NCBI RefSeq assembly: GCF_003425685.1
Contig: NZ_QJKM01000002.1
Coordinates: forward strand, 186,001-250,000
Direction: 5' to 3'
From: Rhizobium terrae
GTDB taxonomy: Bacteria > Pseudomonadota > Alphaproteobacteria > Rhizobiales > Rhizobiaceae
Length of the DNA stretch: 64,000 nucleotides
Shown: positions 1 to 9,046 of the stretch, piece after piece
Position numbering within the stretch: position 1 is the stretch's first letter
Layout of the letters: the number at the start of each line of letters is the position of its first letter
Notes under the pieces: generated by a model
What the model saw: the letters and a program-made list of their open reading frames with translations, nothing else
What the model was told of the DNA's origin: nothing
Databases searched by the model: none
Program-made: the position numbers and the translations under genes

Positions 1-1
1 T

Positions 2-553
2 CACATGCGCGACTTCTACTGTTCGCAGATCCTTGCGAACATCCTCGGCGGCGGCATGTCGTCGCGCCTCTTCCAAGAAGTGCGCGAACATCGTGGCCTT
101 TGCTATTCGGTCTATGCCTTCCACTGGGGCTTTTCCGACACGGGCATCTTCGGCATCCATGCCGCAACCGGTGGCGACGACCTGCCGAAACTGGTGCCGG
201 TCGTCATCGACGAACTGCGCAAGGCCTCGGAGACGATCGAACAGCAGGAGATCGACCGCGCTCGCGCCCAGATCCGTGCCCAACTGCTGATGGGCCAAGA
301 AAGCCCGGCTGCCCGTGCCGGCCAGATCGCCAGGCAGATGATGCTTTACGGCCGGCCGATCCCCAACCCGGAAATGATGGAACGGCTCGCCGGCATCACC
401 ACCGAACGGCTGACCGATCTTGCGGGGCGGCTGTTTTTCGATACAGTCCCCACGCTGTCGGCCGTCGGTCCGATTGATCAACTCGCATCCATGACCGATA
501 TCACCGCGGCGCTTTCCTCGCCTGGGTTTCAAACCAAGAAGGTTGCCGGCTAA
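2..553 (+). CDS. M16 family zinc peptidase, C-terminal part (gene enters from the left edge)
   Basis: The reading frame is open at the window edge and ends in TAA, leaving about 183 residues. They match the C-terminal half of M16 (pitrilysin / mitochondrial processing peptidase-like) proteases: a segment rich in Gly around NILGGGMSSRLFQEVRE, then REHRGLCYSVYAF, which holds the Arg/Tyr pair typical of the second M16 half. The zinc motif HxxEH lies in the missing N-terminal half, so activity cannot be judged. In bacteria such proteins degrade peptides or process precursors. The RimJ-like gene starts 30 bp downstream on the same strand. Family assignment is firm; substrate unknown. Confidence 0.88.
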   Translation, partial: HMRDFYCSQILANILGGGMSSRLFQEVREHRGLCYSVYAFHWGFSDTGIFGIHAATGGDDLPKLVPVVIDELRKASETIEQQEIDRARAQIRAQLLMGQESPAARAGQIARQMMLYGRPIPNPEMMERLAGITTERLTDLAGRLFFDTVPTLSAVGPIDQLASMTDITAALSSPGFQTKKVAG

Positions 554-583
554 GCCGGCCCCCCTGCCCGGAGCAGAATAATA

Positions 584-1195
584 ATGGCGAAGTCGGTGTT
601 TCGGTTCCTGTCGCGACAGCCGGACACACCAGAGCTTTATGGCGAGAACCATCTTCTGCGCCTGCCTCGCTATTCCGATTACAAGCAGTGGCAACGGCTG
701 CGTTCGGAAAGCCGCGGTTTTCTGCAGCCTTGGGAACCCATCTGGCGGCCGGACGAGCTGACCGAGGGCTCGTTTCGGGCGCGCGTCGTCAGGAGCGGAC
801 AGGAATATGCCGCGGGGCTCGCCATGCCGCTCCTTCTGTTCCGGCGAGGGGACGAGGTCCTGCTCGGCGGGCTGACGATCGGTTACATCCGCCGGGGAGC
901 GGCGCAAAGCTGCATGATCGGTTACTGGATGGGCGAAAAACATGCCGGCCAAGGCCATATGTTGGCCGCATTGAACGTGGCTATCCCGTATATCTACCAC
1001 GGACTTCAGTTGCACCGGATCGAGGCAGCCTGTATTCCGGAAAACTGGAAAAGCGTCCGGCTTCTTGAAAAGGCCGGCTTCGAGCGGGAAGGTCTTTTGC
1101 GCAAATACCTCAAAATCAACGGCGAATGGCGCGACCATCTGATGTTCTCCCGGTTACCGGAAGACGGTGAATTCGGGAAGATGCTGAAACCATGA
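584..1195 (+). CDS. GNAT acetyltransferase, RimJ-like (ribosomal-protein-alanine N-acetyltransferase type)
   Basis: This 203-residue protein has the RimJ/RimL pattern. An N-terminal substrate-side region (residues 20-70) is followed by the acetyl-CoA binding core, seen as IGYWMGEKHAGQGHMLAA (around residues 107-124), and then the conserved HRIEAACIPENWKSVRLLEKAGF (residues 145-167). These enzymes move an acetyl group from acetyl-CoA to protein N-termini (RimJ: ribosomal S5) or to small amines. The real substrate cannot be read from the sequence. Its stop codon overlaps the start of the next gene (ATGA), so the two are probably co-translated. Confidence 0.85.
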   Translation: MAKSVFRFLSRQPDTPELYGENHLLRLPRYSDYKQWQRLRSESRGFLQPWEPIWRPDELTEGSFRARVVRSGQEYAAGLAMPLLLFRRGDEVLLGGLTIGYIRRGAAQSCMIGYWMGEKHAGQGHMLAALNVAIPYIYHGLQLHRIEAACIPENWKSVRLLEKAGFEREGLLRKYLKINGEWRDHLMFSRLPEDGEFGKMLKP

Positions 1196-4104
1196 GCGGC
1201 CGGAGATTGCCTATCGCCTCGTTGATCCGCTGGTTTCCGACGCTGGTCTTGATGTTTGTCGCAGCCATCATCATCGCTGCCGCCCCGGTTGCCCGGGCTG
1301 CCGAGCCGGTAAAGATTTCGCGAGACGACACCGCGCTCGATCTGACCCGGACGACGGATATCTACACCAATCAGGGCGAAGCCTTTCAGGTCTCAACAGC
1401 CGCCGGCTCCGACGGCATCCGCCGTCGCATCGAGGTGCGAGCCAGTTCTCCAGGGCACCAAGGAGACTGGGCCGTCTTTGCGCTTTCCAACGTTTCCGAA
1501 GAGCAGCTCGAACGGGTGATCGTCGCGCCGCATTTCCGGCTCGCCAATTCCAAGATGTTCTGGCCGGACCTCGGCTCGCAGCGCATCATCTCGATCACGC
1601 CCTCGGAAGGTTTCGCGCTCGACCGCATTCCGAGCCCGGACGCCGACGGGTTCCGCATCACGCTGAACCCCGGCTCGACCATCACCTTCGTCGCCGAACT
1701 CGCGACACCATCGCTGCCGCAGATCTATCTCTGGCAGCCGGACGCCTACAAGGACACGGTCAACTCGTTCACGCTCTATCGCGGCATCGTGCTCGGCATC
1801 GCCGGTCTGCTTGCAGTGTTTCTCACCATCCTCTTCGTCGTCAAGGGCACGTCCATGCTGCCGGCATCCGCCGCGCTCGCCTGGGCGGTGCTTGCCTATA
1901 TCTGCGTCGACTTCGGCTTCCTCGATAAGCTGATCACCATCACTTCCGGCGATCAGCGCATATGGCGCGCCGGCGCGGAAGTGGCGCTTGCCTCCTCGCT
2001 CGTCATCTTCCTCTTCACCTACCTCAATCTCAACCGTTGGCACGTGCATCTGGGCTATGCGACGCTTGCCTGGATCGTCGGCCTGGTTTTGCTCGGCGGT
2101 GTCGCGATCTACGACCCTTCCGTCGCCTCGGGCATTGCCAGGCTTTCCTTCGCGCTCACCGGCACGGTTGGCATTCTGCTGATCATCTATCTCGGCTTCA
2201 ACCGCTACGACCGCGCCATTCTCCTGGTGCCGACCTGGGCGCTCATTCTCGTCTGGCTGTTCGGTGGCTGGCTGACGGTCACCGGCAAGCTCGACAACGA
2301 CATCATCCAGCCGGCGCTCGGCGGCGGCTTGGTGTTGATCGTGCTGCTGATCGGCTTCACGGTCATGCAGCACGCCTTTGCCGGCGGCGCCTATCAGCAG
2401 GGCCTGTTCTCCGATCTGGAGCGTCAGTCGCTGGCGCTGACCGGCAGCGGCGATACCGTCTGGGACTGGGACGTGGCGCGCGACCGGGTGGTCACTACGC
2501 CCGATATTTCGCTGAGGCTCGGGCTCGATGCGGGCGCCATTCATGGTCCGGTCCGCAACTGGGTGCCGCGGCTGCATCCGGACGACCGCGATCGGTTTCG
2601 CGCTACCTTGGATGTTCTCCTTGAGCATCGTCGCGGGCGGCTGAACCATGAATTCCGCATCCGCGCCGAAGACGGGCATTTCCACTGGCTGCAGATCCGC
2701 GCCCGGCCGGTGCTTGGCTCCAACGGCGAGATCATCCGCTGCGTCGGCACGATCATCGACGTCACCGAACAGAAGAATTCCGTCGAACGCCTGCTGCAGG
2801 ACGCGCTGCACGACAACCTGACCGGCCTGCCAAACCGACAGGTCTTCCTCGACCGCCTGCAATCGGTGCTGACGCTAGCGCCGAGCGGCGATACCGTGCG
2901 CCCGACCGTAATGGCGATCGATATCGACCGCTACAAGCAGGTGAACGACAGTCTCGGGATCGCCGCCGGAGACAATATCTTAATCGCGCTGACCCGCCGC
3001 CTGCGCCGCCTCCTGAAGCCACAAGATACGCTGGCGAGGCTTTCCGGCGACCAGTTCGGCCTGATCCTCGTATCCGAGCGCGATCCGGCCAAGGTGGCGG
3101 ATTTCGCCGACGCGGTCTCCAAGGCGATCATGGTGCCGATCAACTTCGCCAATCGGGAAATCATCCTGACGGCCTCGATCGGGCTTGCCTCATGGGTCGA
3201 TCAGCAGGAGAGCGCGACTGGCATGCTCGCCGATGCGGAACTTGCCATGTACCGGGCGAAACGCGCCGGCGGCAATCGTGTGGAGCCCTTCCGTCCGGCC
3301 TTCCGGGCTTCGGGCACCGACAAGCTGCAGATCGAGACGGATCTGCGCCGCGCCATCGAACGCAAGGAACTGTCGCTCGCCTACCAGCCGATCATCCGGT
3401 TGAAGGACGGCGAACTTGCCGGCTTCGAAGCGCTGATGCGTTGGGACCATCCCAAACGCGGCCCTATTCCACCATCGGAATTTATTCCGATCGCGGAGAC
3501 CTCCGATCTCATCGGACCTCTCGGTCTCTTTGCCATGGATCGCGCCGCGTCCGACCTGATGACCTGGCAGGGCCAGACCGGCGACCTGCCAGTGTTCGTT
3601 TCGGTGAACCTTTCGAGTGCCCAGCTTCTCAACGCTGACCTCTACAACGACGTGCGGGCGCTTCTCCAGAAGACGCAGGTCAATCCGAGTCAGCTCAAGC
3701 TAGAACTTACCGAATCGCTGATGATGGAAAATCCGGAACAGGCGCGGCTTGTTCTCGGCAAGCTGAAGGAGACCGGGCTGAGCCTCGCGCTCGATGACTT
3801 CGGCACGGGTTATTCGTCGCTCGCCTATCTGACGCAATTTCCCTTCGACACCATCAAGCTCGACAAGGCGCTAGTTCGAAATACGGCGGAAAAACGCGCC
3901 ATCCTGTTGCGCTCGGTCATCGCGATGGCCCGCGCGCTGGAGATGTCGGTCGTTGCCGAAGGGGTGGAGACGGACGAGGACGCCGCCGAACTTGGCAAGA
4001 TGGGCTGCCATTTCGGCCAGAGCTATCTGTTCGGGCCGCCCGCCCCGGCCGATGCGGTACTGAAGCTCCTCAAAGAACGTTTTCCGCTGACCAAACGGGC
4101 CTGA
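1192..4104 (+). CDS. Membrane sensor protein with PAS, degenerate GGDEF and intact EAL domains (c-di-GMP phosphodiesterase candidate)
   Basis: A 970-residue protein. It has a signal sequence (residues 1-36, ending ARAA), a periplasmic domain to about 195, several hydrophobic segments between 200 and 405 resembling a 7TM-DISM sensor, a PAS domain (about 415-540), a GGDEF domain (550-700) and an EAL domain (715-960). The GGDEF signature is changed to SGDQF (618-622) and the inhibitory-site Arg is Lys (KPQD), so cyclase activity is doubtful. The EAL domain looks complete: EAL at 746-748, then VNLSSAQL, ELTESLMME, DDFGTGYSSL, TIKLDK, VVAEGVET and GQSYLFG. Inferred role: a membrane sensor that hydrolyses c-di-GMP, with the GGDEF part as a regulatory module. 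Overlaps the acetyltransferase stop by 4 bp. Confidence 0.88.
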   Translation: MSGRRLPIASLIRWFPTLVLMFVAAIIIAAAPVARAAEPVKISRDDTALDLTRTTDIYTNQGEAFQVSTAAGSDGIRRRIEVRASSPGHQGDWAVFALSNVSEEQLERVIVAPHFRLANSKMFWPDLGSQRIISITPSEGFALDRIPSPDADGFRITLNPGSTITFVAELATPSLPQIYLWQPDAYKDTVNSFTLYRGIVLGIAGLLAVFLTILFVVKGTSMLPASAALAWAVLAYICVDFGFLDKLITITSGDQRIWRAGAEVALASSLVIFLFTYLNLNRWHVHLGYATLAWIVGLVLLGGVAIYDPSVASGIARLSFALTGTVGILLIIYLGFNRYDRAILLVPTWALILVWLFGGWLTVTGKLDNDIIQPALGGGLVLIVLLIGFTVMQHAFAGGAYQQGLFSDLERQSLALTGSGDTVWDWDVARDRVVTTPDISLRLGLDAGAIHGPVRNWVPRLHPDDRDRFRATLDVLLEHRRGRLNHEFRIRAEDGHFHWLQIRARPVLGSNGEIIRCVGTIIDVTEQKNSVERLLQDALHDNLTGLPNRQVFLDRLQSVLTLAPSGDTVRPTVMAIDIDRYKQVNDSLGIAAGDNILIALTRRLRRLLKPQDTLARLSGDQFGLILVSERDPAKVADFADAVSKAIMVPINFANREIILTASIGLASWVDQQESATGMLADAELAMYRAKRAGGNRVEPFRPAFRASGTDKLQIETDLRRAIERKELSLAYQPIIRLKDGELAGFEALMRWDHPKRGPIPPSEFIPIAETSDLIGPLGLFAMDRAASDLMTWQGQTGDLPVFVSVNLSSAQLLNADLYNDVRALLQKTQVNPSQLKLELTESLMMENPEQARLVLGKLKETGLSLALDDFGTGYSSLAYLTQFPFDTIKLDKALVRNTAEKRAILLRSVIAMARALEMSVVAEGVETDEDAAELGKMGCHFGQSYLFGPPAPADAVLKLLKERFPLTKRA

Positions 4105-4273
4105 CTTGCGTAGGGATCAGGGCGAGGGCAGCATTTGCAACCAAAGGTGCATATTTCGAGACGATGGATATGAAAGCATCTTCAAAAATATGAAAATGCA
4201 TATTCCGGGTTGACGAAACCGTGATTTTACCCCTTAATTTAATGGGGTTTCTGAATGCGCCCCAAAACTATCC

Positions 4274-4312
4274 CCCGCCTTTCGATCCACCGAAAGGCGG
4301 GTTTTACTTTTT
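4274..4312. terminator. Rho-independent terminator, probably bidirectional
   Basis: An 11-bp perfect stem, cccgcctttcg (4274-4284) against cgaaaggcggg (4291-4301), with a 6-nt loop. On the + strand it is followed by ttttactttt; on the - strand the outgoing sequence contains tagtttt. It separates the convergent GGDEF/EAL gene and the metallopeptidase gene, whose stop codon lies at 4304-4306 just inside the element. Confidence 0.8.
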
Positions 4313-5371
4313 GAGATGGTCGTGGATAAGCCGGTGGACGAATTCCAGTTTGGCCACCACCGCCGGCGACAGGATGAACGGATAGAGGTCCGGCACGCCC
4401 ATCGACCGGTGCAGACTGTTGATCGCGACGCTGAAGGGGATCCAGGCGGAGACAAGCTGCTCGGCGCTCTGGGCATTATAGGGATTGAAGGCGACTTCGG
4501 CAGCCAATTCCTCATGCCGCCGCGGTTCGATGGTCATGCCATAGGCGTGTGCGGTCTCCAGCGTATCGACGATGTGGAGGTAATGCGCAAAGCATTCGGC
4601 AAAATCCTCCCAGGGATGCGAGCTTGCATAAGTGCTGATAAAGAAGTCTTGCCAATCCGGCGGCGGCCCCTCTTCGTAATTGCGTTTCAGCGCCTCCGCA
4701 TAGTCGAACGTCTCATCGCCGAAGACGGCCCGGAATTCAGCGATCCTGCTGCGGTCGCGCACCAGCTTGTCCCAGATATAATGACCGGTCTCATGCCGGA
4801 AATGGCCGAGCATGGTGCGATAGGGCTCGTTCATCGAAACACGCACCTGTTCGCGGGTGACGTCATCCGCCTCCGCCGCGCGGATGGCGATCAGGCCATC
4901 CTCGTGGCCGGTCATGGCCGGCACGACGGTGCCGTCGTTTTTGACCTCGTCCACCAGGAAATCGAAGACGAGCCCGCCTTCCGGATCTTCCGCGCGGTTG
5001 GTGCGCGGCAGGTCCCAGCGCAAGAGCGAATAGAAGAGGTGCCGCTGCGCCTGGCTGATGCGGCGCCACTGGCTGAGGCCCACCTCGGTCGAGGCGTCTG
5101 GGACCAGCCGGTTGTGCCGGCAGGCGGGGCAGAAACTATGGGGATCGTTCGCAAGGACCGTCCAGTTGCAGATGTCCATCGACTCGTTGGCGCAGAGCCG
5201 CACCTTGTGGGCCGGTACAGCGACGAGGCGCCAGGTGCCGTCCTCCTCTTCCTCAAGCGCATGCATGGCCATCATTTCCGGCACGAAGGCCAGCCGATGG
5301 CCGCAGTTGACGCAGGAGCGATTGTCGAAATGGATTGGCTGGCCGCAGTGATCGCAGTCGTAGAGGCGCAT
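4304..5371 (-). CDS. Putative zinc-binding metallopeptidase with N-terminal zinc ribbon (COG4307-like)
   Basis: A 355-residue cytoplasmic protein without a signal peptide. The N-terminus has a zinc ribbon made of CDHCGQ (residues 5-10) and CVNCGHR (20-26). A second Cys pair appears around CPACRHNRL (about 97-105). The C-terminal two thirds hold the zincin motif HETGHYIWD (HExxH, around residue 200) and a downstream ECFAHYLH that may give the third zinc ligand. This matches the bacterial 'putative zinc-binding metallopeptidase' family, whose substrate is unknown. Monocistronic by position, and it ends in the shared terminator. Confidence 0.85.
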   Translation of the reverse strand: MRLYDCDHCGQPIHFDNRSCVNCGHRLAFVPEMMAMHALEEEEDGTWRLVAVPAHKVRLCANESMDICNWTVLANDPHSFCPACRHNRLVPDASTEVGLSQWRRISQAQRHLFYSLLRWDLPRTNRAEDPEGGLVFDFLVDEVKNDGTVVPAMTGHEDGLIAIRAAEADDVTREQVRVSMNEPYRTMLGHFRHETGHYIWDKLVRDRSRIAEFRAVFGDETFDYAEALKRNYEEGPPPDWQDFFISTYASSHPWEDFAECFAHYLHIVDTLETAHAYGMTIEPRRHEELAAEVAFNPYNAQSAEQLVSAWIPFSVAINSLHRSMGVPDLYPFILSPAVVAKLEFVHRLIHDHLKK

Positions 5372-5472
5372 GGGGACGGTCCCGTCGCATGAGGAGCTGA
5401 TACAGAAAACCTGCCCCGGCCGAAGCCGGAACAGGCTTGAGTCTACATGAGGCCGAATGAGGCCGAGAGACC

Positions 5473-5664
5473 TTACATACGATCGACGACGCCCTTGGCA
5501 GCGTCCTTGAGTTTGCCTTTGGCCTGCTGCGCGTGGCCCTTGGTTTCCTGGGCGCCGCCCTTGGCCTTGAGTTTCGGATTGTCGGTCATATCGCCGGCGG
5601 CCTGCTTGACCTTGCCGGACATTTCATTGGCCTTGCCGGCCATCTTGTCGCTGGTGCTGCCCAT
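5473..5664 (-). CDS. CsbD-like general stress protein
   Basis: A 63-residue hydrophilic protein rich in Lys, Gly and Ala, with the CsbD signature MAGKANEMSGKVKQAAGD followed by repeated KGxAQxxKGKxKD. I place the start at the ATG at 5664 because GAGGAG lies 8 bp upstream; a longer frame starting at 5688 would swallow this Shine-Dalgarno site. CsbD proteins are small, poorly folded and induced by general stress in many bacteria; their biochemical role is not established. Confidence 0.85.
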   Translation of the reverse strand: MGSTSDKMAGKANEMSGKVKQAAGDMTDNPKLKAKGGAQETKGHAQQAKGKLKDAAKGVVDRM

Positions 5665-5759
5665 CTTCTTTCTCCTCGCCGCGGACATTCATCGTCCTGC
5701 GGGGGAGAAAACGCAGGCGGCGCGGGCTTCGTTCCAAGCCATTTGAAGATTTAATGTTT

Positions 5760-6365
5760 TTAAGCGTGCCCGGCTTCGCTCGATAACATTTCCGGGCTGA
5801 CGCCCATCAAGGCCAGAGCCTTTTCGTATTTGCCGTCCAGCATGCGGTCGAAGATCAGGTCCTCGGTGGCAGGGCAGTTCAGCCAGCCATTGTTGACGAT
5901 CTCCGCCTCGAGCTGGCCGGGACCCCACCCGGCATAACCGAGCAACATCGTGGCTCGCGCCGGCCCGCGTCCGTCGCAGATGGCGCGGATAATGTCGAGC
6001 GTGGCGGTGAGCGAGATGTCGTCGCTGACGGGAATGGAGGATTCGCTCGTGAAATCATCCGAATGCAGCACGAAACCGCGGCCCGTCTCCACCGGACCAC
6101 CCGACAGGATGGGAAAATCACGGGTAGAGCCGGGCAGCATGATCGCCTCGTTCTGATCCATGAGCTTCAGATGCAACAGAACGTCGGTAAAGGAGATCTG
6201 CTGGGACCGATTGATGATGAAGCCCATGGCACCGGCTGGCGAATGGGCGCAGACATAAACCACGGCGCGGGTGAAATTGCCGTCACGCATGCCGGGCATT
6301 GCGATCAGGAACTGGCCGTCCAGAAAGCCGCGTTCGCGCTTGTCTTTCAGGGTCGAAAAAACCAT
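5760..6365 (-). CDS. YqgE/AlgH family protein (DUF179)
   Basis: A 201-residue protein beginning [17 protein letters not shown]. The family pattern is clear: [23 protein letters not shown] near the start, then [24 protein letters not shown], and [14 protein letters not shown] near residues 150-165. I chose the ATG at 6365 because GGAGG lies 5 bp upstream; the frame continues upstream to 6425 but without a matching site. YqgE/AlgH proteins are widespread and named after an alginate regulator, but no molecular activity is agreed. Divergent from the DsbD-like gene. Confidence 0.9.
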   Translation of the reverse strand: MVFSTLKDKRERGFLDGQFLIAMPGMRDGNFTRAVVYVCAHSPAGAMGFIINRSQQISFTDVLLHLKLMDQNEAIMLPGSTRDFPILSGGPVETGRGFVLHSDDFTSESSIPVSDDISLTATLDIIRAICDGRGPARATMLLGYAGWGPGQLEAEIVNNGWLNCPATEDLIFDRMLDGKYEKALALMGVSPEMLSSEAGHA

Positions 6366-6529
6366 GACGCCTCCGGCCTGCCTTCCGGCCCGGCCTCCGG
6401 GCGGGAGAGCTTTAGATCCTACCATTTGATCAAGATGGGGCAGTCCGGCCTATCAATCAACCGAAAATGATCGGCTTTCGCGGGGTCGTGACTGGTCCGA
6501 ACCCGTCTGATCGATTAAATGTCTGGCCG

Positions 6530-7387
6530 ATGACGACAATTTCGCTGCGAAGCCTTCCGACCCGCGCACCTCTCGCGCTCGCCGCCTGTATTACTGCGGG
6601 CGCGGTTCTCGGCGTGGCAAATATCAGCTGTGCGGAGACCACGCCCTGGGCCATCAACGAGGGCGGCCGCATGCGCATCGTCGCCATGCCGCCGGAACCT
6701 GACGGGACGGTGCGCGGCGCGTTGCAGATCGAACCGAAGCCCGGCTGGATCACCTATTGGAAGGAACCGGGCGATGCCGGCATTCCGCCACAAATGGTGT
6801 TTTCCAAGGCGGGCGGCGTGACGCTGTCGCATATCGGCTATCCCGTGCCGAAGCGGATAGACAACGGCAAGCTGCGGGACATCGGCTACGATCATCCGGT
6901 GGCATTGCCCTTCGAGCTCCAGGTCGAGCAATTCGGCAAACCGCTGAACCTTGGCGCTTCCGCATTCGTCGGGCTCTGCCGCAATATCTGCATCCCCTTC
7001 CAGGCGGAATTTTCACTGAAGCTCGCTCCCGTCAACGGCACGCCGGTCGAAGAGGCGATGATCCTGAATGCTGCCGCCTCGAAACTGCCGGAACCGCCTT
7101 CGGACGATTTCGCCGTCACCCACTATGCCATGACACACGGGCGCGAAGTGCTGAGCCTCAAGCTGAAGCTGCCGTTGGGAACCTTTGCCCCGCCGCAGGT
7201 GATCGTCACCGGGCCTCAGGGACACGTGTTGTTCGACGGCGTCAATGGCCGCCAAGATGGCGACGGCTATTCGCTCGACATGCCGGTGGGAAAGCTTCCC
7301 AAGGGTTATGATATCAAGGGCAAACGCTGGGGCATTCTCGTGGTCGCCGGCAATCGCGCCATGGAAACCTCGCTCGCCTTTGAATAG
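6530..7387 (+). CDS. Periplasmic DsbD N-terminal-domain-like protein
   Basis: About 285 residues with a signal peptide (residues 1-32, cleaved near ISCAE). The mature part resembles the N-terminal periplasmic domain of the thiol:disulfide reductase DsbD: GWITYWKEPGDAGIPPQM, then YPVPKR, and the cysteine pair in GLCRNICIPFQAEF. No DsbD transmembrane or thioredoxin domain follows, so this is a stand-alone domain. It could accept or hand on electrons in periplasmic thiol reduction, but the partner is not encoded beside it. The start is uncertain: the ATG at 6530 fits the signal peptide but has no clear Shine-Dalgarno site; an in-frame ATG lies at 6467. Confidence 0.78.
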   Translation: MTTISLRSLPTRAPLALAACITAGAVLGVANISCAETTPWAINEGGRMRIVAMPPEPDGTVRGALQIEPKPGWITYWKEPGDAGIPPQMVFSKAGGVTLSHIGYPVPKRIDNGKLRDIGYDHPVALPFELQVEQFGKPLNLGASAFVGLCRNICIPFQAEFSLKLAPVNGTPVEEAMILNAAASKLPEPPSDDFAVTHYAMTHGREVLSLKLKLPLGTFAPPQVIVTGPQGHVLFDGVNGRQDGDGYSLDMPVGKLPKGYDIKGKRWGILVVAGNRAMETSLAFE

Positions 7388-7513
7388 ACCGGTCTCTCGC
7401 CAAACAGGCCGGCAGGGCCTGTTCTCTGGCTTGTCTTATGACAAGTCAGGTCTATAGTGCGCCGCGAAAGGCGGGCCGGAGGCATGTGCCCGCGAGAACC
7501 GAGGAGATCTCTC

Positions 7514-7999
7514 ATGACCATCACGATCGGCGACAGACTGCCTGCAGCCAAGTTCAAGGAAAAGACCGCCGACGGCCCAGTTGAAATCACCACCGAACAG
7601 CTTTTTGACGGCAAGAAGGTCGTAGTTTTCGCCGTTCCGGGCGCATTCACACCCACCTGCACGCTGAACCATCTGCCTGGTTATCTCGAAAACCGCGACG
7701 CGATCCTGGCGAAGGGCGTCGACGACATCGCCGTCATCGCCGTCAATGACTGGCATGTCATGGGCGCCTGGGCGAGCCAGACCGGCGGCATGGGCAAAAT
7801 CCACTTCCTTGCCGACTGGGACGGGGCCTTCACCAAATCGCTTGGCCTCGATATGGACCTTTCGGCCGGTGGGCTCGGCATCCGCTCGAAACGCTATTCG
7901 ATGCTCGTCGAAGACGGCGTGGTGAAATCGTTGAACATCGAAGAAAGCCCCGGACAGGCAACCGTTTCGGGTGCCGCGGCAATGCTGGAACAGCTCTGA
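7514..7999 (+). CDS. Peroxiredoxin, Prx5 type
   Basis: A 161-residue cytosolic thiol peroxidase. The peroxidatic cysteine is in GAFTPTCTLNHLPGY (around residues 43-57), with the Thr and Cys of the PxxxTxxC motif. The AhpE/Prx5-like fold is supported by VNDWHVMGAW and FLADWDGAFTKSLGL. It reduces hydrogen peroxide and alkyl hydroperoxides, usually with glutathione/glutaredoxin or thioredoxin as donor. The start at 7514 follows GAGGAG by 7 bp, which rules out the longer frame from 7457. Single-gene unit. Confidence 0.92.
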   Translation: MTITIGDRLPAAKFKEKTADGPVEITTEQLFDGKKVVVFAVPGAFTPTCTLNHLPGYLENRDAILAKGVDDIAVIAVNDWHVMGAWASQTGGMGKIHFLADWDGAFTKSLGLDMDLSAGGLGIRSKRYSMLVEDGVVKSLNIEESPGQATVSGAAAMLEQL

Positions 8000-8082
8000 C
8001 CCGTTTGCGTTCCGCTTTGGAAAAGGGCGTTGAGGCGCCTCAAACCCTTGGATATTTTTAACATCGATGTTCACGGCGGAAA

Positions 8083-8110
8083 CGGCTCGGCGCAGTTGAG
8101 TGCCGAGCCG
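8083..8110 (-). terminator. Hairpin downstream of the nucleotidyltransferase-HEPN gene
   Basis: A 9-bp perfect stem, cggctcggc (8083-8091) with gccgagccg (8102-8110), loop 10 nt, starting just after the stop codon at 8114. On the - strand only a short TTT follows, so termination strength is uncertain. A second palindrome, ttgaggcgcctcaa, lies between it and the peroxiredoxin stop. Confidence 0.5.
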
Positions 8111-8113
8111 AAA

Positions 8114-9046
8114 TCACGAATTAGCCTCTCCCGCTAGCTTCTCTCTGCAGATGCGTTCCACGAGCTCCTGCAGTACTTCTATGCGTTCGATCAGCCACCG
8201 AAGCTCCTCCTCGGTGATCTCGTAATGGGGTGAATATCTGGCATCCACGTATGCGCGATCGAGTCTTTCGAAGCAACGACGGGCAAATTTCGTGTCCCGC
8301 GGCCAAACCTCGATCAATCGCGGTTCGATGCGCTCCGCCGAGGAGCGAAGTGATTTAAGCCGATGTGATTTCGGGCTGTACAGGGTCAGGACGAGCAAGA
8401 CGCAGTGGTAAAGGCGTTCAGCCGCCTGATGGAGATCAAAGGCCGCATCATTCCAATAGCGCCTTCGAAACTCTTCTTTTGCTACCTCTAGACGCCTTGC
8501 GGCGCTTGGGTACCAATGATCAAAATAACCTTTGGCTTCCACAACCGCGTCGTGCAGCGAGAGAGGCTTCGGCGAAACAAACGGATGGCCTTCCTTTTCA
8601 TAGAGGATGACGCCGTCGCGGACGATATCGATGAAAAACGGCCTTCCGCGCGCCAACTGGTCATTCACGTCCTGCAGCGTATGGACGATGACGTTGACCG
8701 GCGTCTCGATCGTCTTCGTAACCAACAGCTCCCGCAAAAAATGATCCGAAACGTCGTGCCACAGCTCATTTTCCTCGCCGACGCTTTTGATGTTGACGAC
8801 AACCAGGATGTCGTAGTCGGACCGGTAACCGCTCTTGTGGTCCTCAACCCAATCGCCCCGGCCATATGAACCAAAGAGGATAACCTTTAAGATCCGGCCG
8901 GCGCGTTGTTTTTCCGAAAGCTTGGTCTGTTGGGCGGCTTCGAACTCCTCGAAGATGATTTTCAAGGCGCGCGAAAGCTCCCGCTGCTTGCGGTCTGGAA
9001 GATGCCCAAGGGCCTCGTTGTCAGTCACCCCAACACCTGTGTCCAT
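8114..9046 (-). CDS. Fused nucleotidyltransferase (MNT-like) and HEPN domain protein
   Basis: A 310-residue protein. Residues 50-150 form a polymerase-beta-type nucleotidyltransferase: GSYGRGDW, then the DxD motif in SDYDILVVV. The usual third carboxylate may be replaced by Asn in TPVNVIV. After a linker with LSLHDAVVEAKGYFDHW, the C-terminal region (about 190-300) is a HEPN domain: AAFDLHQAAERLYHCVLLVLTLYSPKSHRLKSL. MNT and HEPN proteins are usually separate genes forming toxin-antitoxin pairs in which the MNT AMPylates the HEPN RNase; single-chain fusions also occur and some relate to aminoglycoside nucleotidyltransferases. Function here is not determined. The gene is less GC-rich than its neighbours and flanked by DNA I cannot assign, consistent with acquisition by transfer. 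Confidence 0.82.
   Translation of the reverse strand: MDTGVGVTDNEALGHLPDRKQRELSRALKIIFEEFEAAQQTKLSEKQRAGRILKVILFGSYGRGDWVEDHKSGYRSDYDILVVVNIKSVGEENELWHDVSDHFLRELLVTKTIETPVNVIVHTLQDVNDQLARGRPFFIDIVRDGVILYEKEGHPFVSPKPLSLHDAVVEAKGYFDHWYPSAARRLEVAKEEFRRRYWNDAAFDLHQAAERLYHCVLLVLTLYSPKSHRLKSLRSSAERIEPRLIEVWPRDTKFARRCFERLDRAYVDARYSPHYEITEEELRWLIERIEVLQELVERICREKLAGEANS

Noticed and set aside
1393..2862. A 489-codon antisense frame inside the first GGDEF/EAL gene
   Set aside because: Typical high-GC shadow frame without homology or ribosome site; the sense gene has full domain support.
7403..7423. Hairpin aacaggcc/ggcctgtt after the DsbD-like gene as a terminator
   Set aside because: The stem is good but no T-run follows, so it is not listed as a terminator.
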